This document shows, in pieces, positions 63,748 to 64,000 of a stretch of DNA of 64,000 nt. Source of the DNA: Ferrimonas aestuarii. GTDB lineage: Bacteria > Pseudomonadota > Gammaproteobacteria > Enterobacterales > Shewanellaceae. The translations under genes and the position numbers were made by a program. Every line of letters starts with the position of its first letter. The stretch's first letter is position 1. The notes beneath the pieces were generated by a model. The model was not told the DNA's origin. It worked only from the letters and a program-made list of their open reading frames with translations, and made no database searches. The stretch is from NCBI RefSeq assembly GCF_005116665.1, contig NZ_SWCJ01000002.1, forward strand, positions 1 through 64,000, read 5' to 3'.

Positions 63748-64000
63748 ATGAGCTTGTTTAACCAAAGCGTTCCCAGTCGTTATGGCAACGTGGGGGTAGA
63801 GCACCTTGCTGGCCTAGTCAGGCGGCAATTGTGGATACAGATCTTGATTGCTCTGGTGCTTGGGGTCAGTTTTGGCAGCTGGCTGTCACCGGAGGGCGGT
63901 CAAGGGGTCAGCAGCGAGGTGGCCTACACCGTTGCTGAGTGGGTAAAGCTACCGGGCACGGTGTTTTTGAATATGATCCAGATGGTGGTGATTCCTTTGG
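63748..64000 (+). CDS. Dicarboxylate/amino-acid:cation symporter, 5' part only
   Basis: The frame starts at ATG 63748 with AAGGA upstream and runs off the window after 84 residues. The start holds RRQLWIQILIALVLGVSFG, the first transmembrane helix of the DAACS family. VKLPGTVFLNMIQMVVIPL is the characteristic second-helix segment. The family takes up dicarboxylates, glutamate/aspartate or serine with sodium or protons. Substrate cannot be read from the first helices. Confidence 0.9.
   Translation, partial: MSLFNQSVPSRYGNVGVEHLAGLVRRQLWIQILIALVLGVSFGSWLSPEGGQGVSSEVAYTVAEWVKLPGTVFLNMIQMVVIPL

Overview
The window reads as chromosomal DNA of a marine-type gammaproteobacterium. The gene families (SppA with type I asparaginase, FadH, PssA of the PLD type, YajD, a YnhF-like micropeptide, Bax next to a DUF2987-type protein, PotABCD) and the moderate GC content point to the Alteromonadales, most likely a Shewanella or Ferrimonas relative. 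This is an inference from gene content only. No rRNA, tRNA, CRISPR array, insertion sequence or prophage was seen.

Layout. 0-13 kb holds housekeeping genes: asparaginase, SppA, FadH, an outer-membrane barrel protein overlapping MltF, an epoxide-hydrolase-like protein, a rhomboid protease, an orphan FetB-type permease and YajD. 13.1-15.2 kb is a small AT-rich patch with two secreted proteins of unknown function; one has no usual start codon and appears to begin at CTG. 15-26.6 kb holds a LysR/SDR pair, a basic amino-acid ABC transporter, an HD hydrolase, PotABCD with a consensus CRP site upstream, and a Bax operon. 26.6-35.8 kb is a seven-gene catabolic operon with a divergent TetR gene. Its order (SDR, carboxyltransferase, acyl-CoA dehydrogenase, hydratase, biotin carboxylase, SDR) matches atuBCDEFG of the Pseudomonas acyclic-terpene (citronellol/geraniol) pathway rather than the leucine liu operon. 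36-42.8 kb holds an acyl-CoA dehydrogenase, a GAF/PAS/degenerate-GGDEF protein, the YnhF-like gene, PssA and an aspartate/tyrosine aminotransferase.

42.9-63.6 kb is the most interesting part: an exopolysaccharide locus whose gene content and local order match the Vibrio fischeri syp (symbiosis polysaccharide) locus, but split and rearranged. The left block runs glycosyltransferase, flippase (K), ligase/polymerase (L), acetyltransferase (M), glycosyltransferase (N), a new lipoprotein, Wzz (O), glycosyltransferase (P), and a fused Q-R protein. The right block runs STAS (A), OmpA lipoprotein (B), SLBB export protein (C), degenerate BY-kinase (D) and a sigma-54 response regulator (G). A reversed glycosyltransferase gene and a free-standing Hpt protein follow. 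No SypE or SypF gene is present. Five sigma-54-type promoter sequences precede the transcription units of this locus. LuxO-box-like TTGCA-N3-TGCAA elements lie upstream of the left, middle and right promoters. The simplest model is a phosphorelay (unknown kinase, then Hpt, then the SypG/LuxO-like regulator) that switches on all exopolysaccharide operons together through RpoN. Between the two blocks sit a SnoaL-like gene and a divergent ABM/LysR pair that both seem to have lost their 5' ends in one event.

The window ends inside a dicarboxylate/amino-acid:cation symporter gene.
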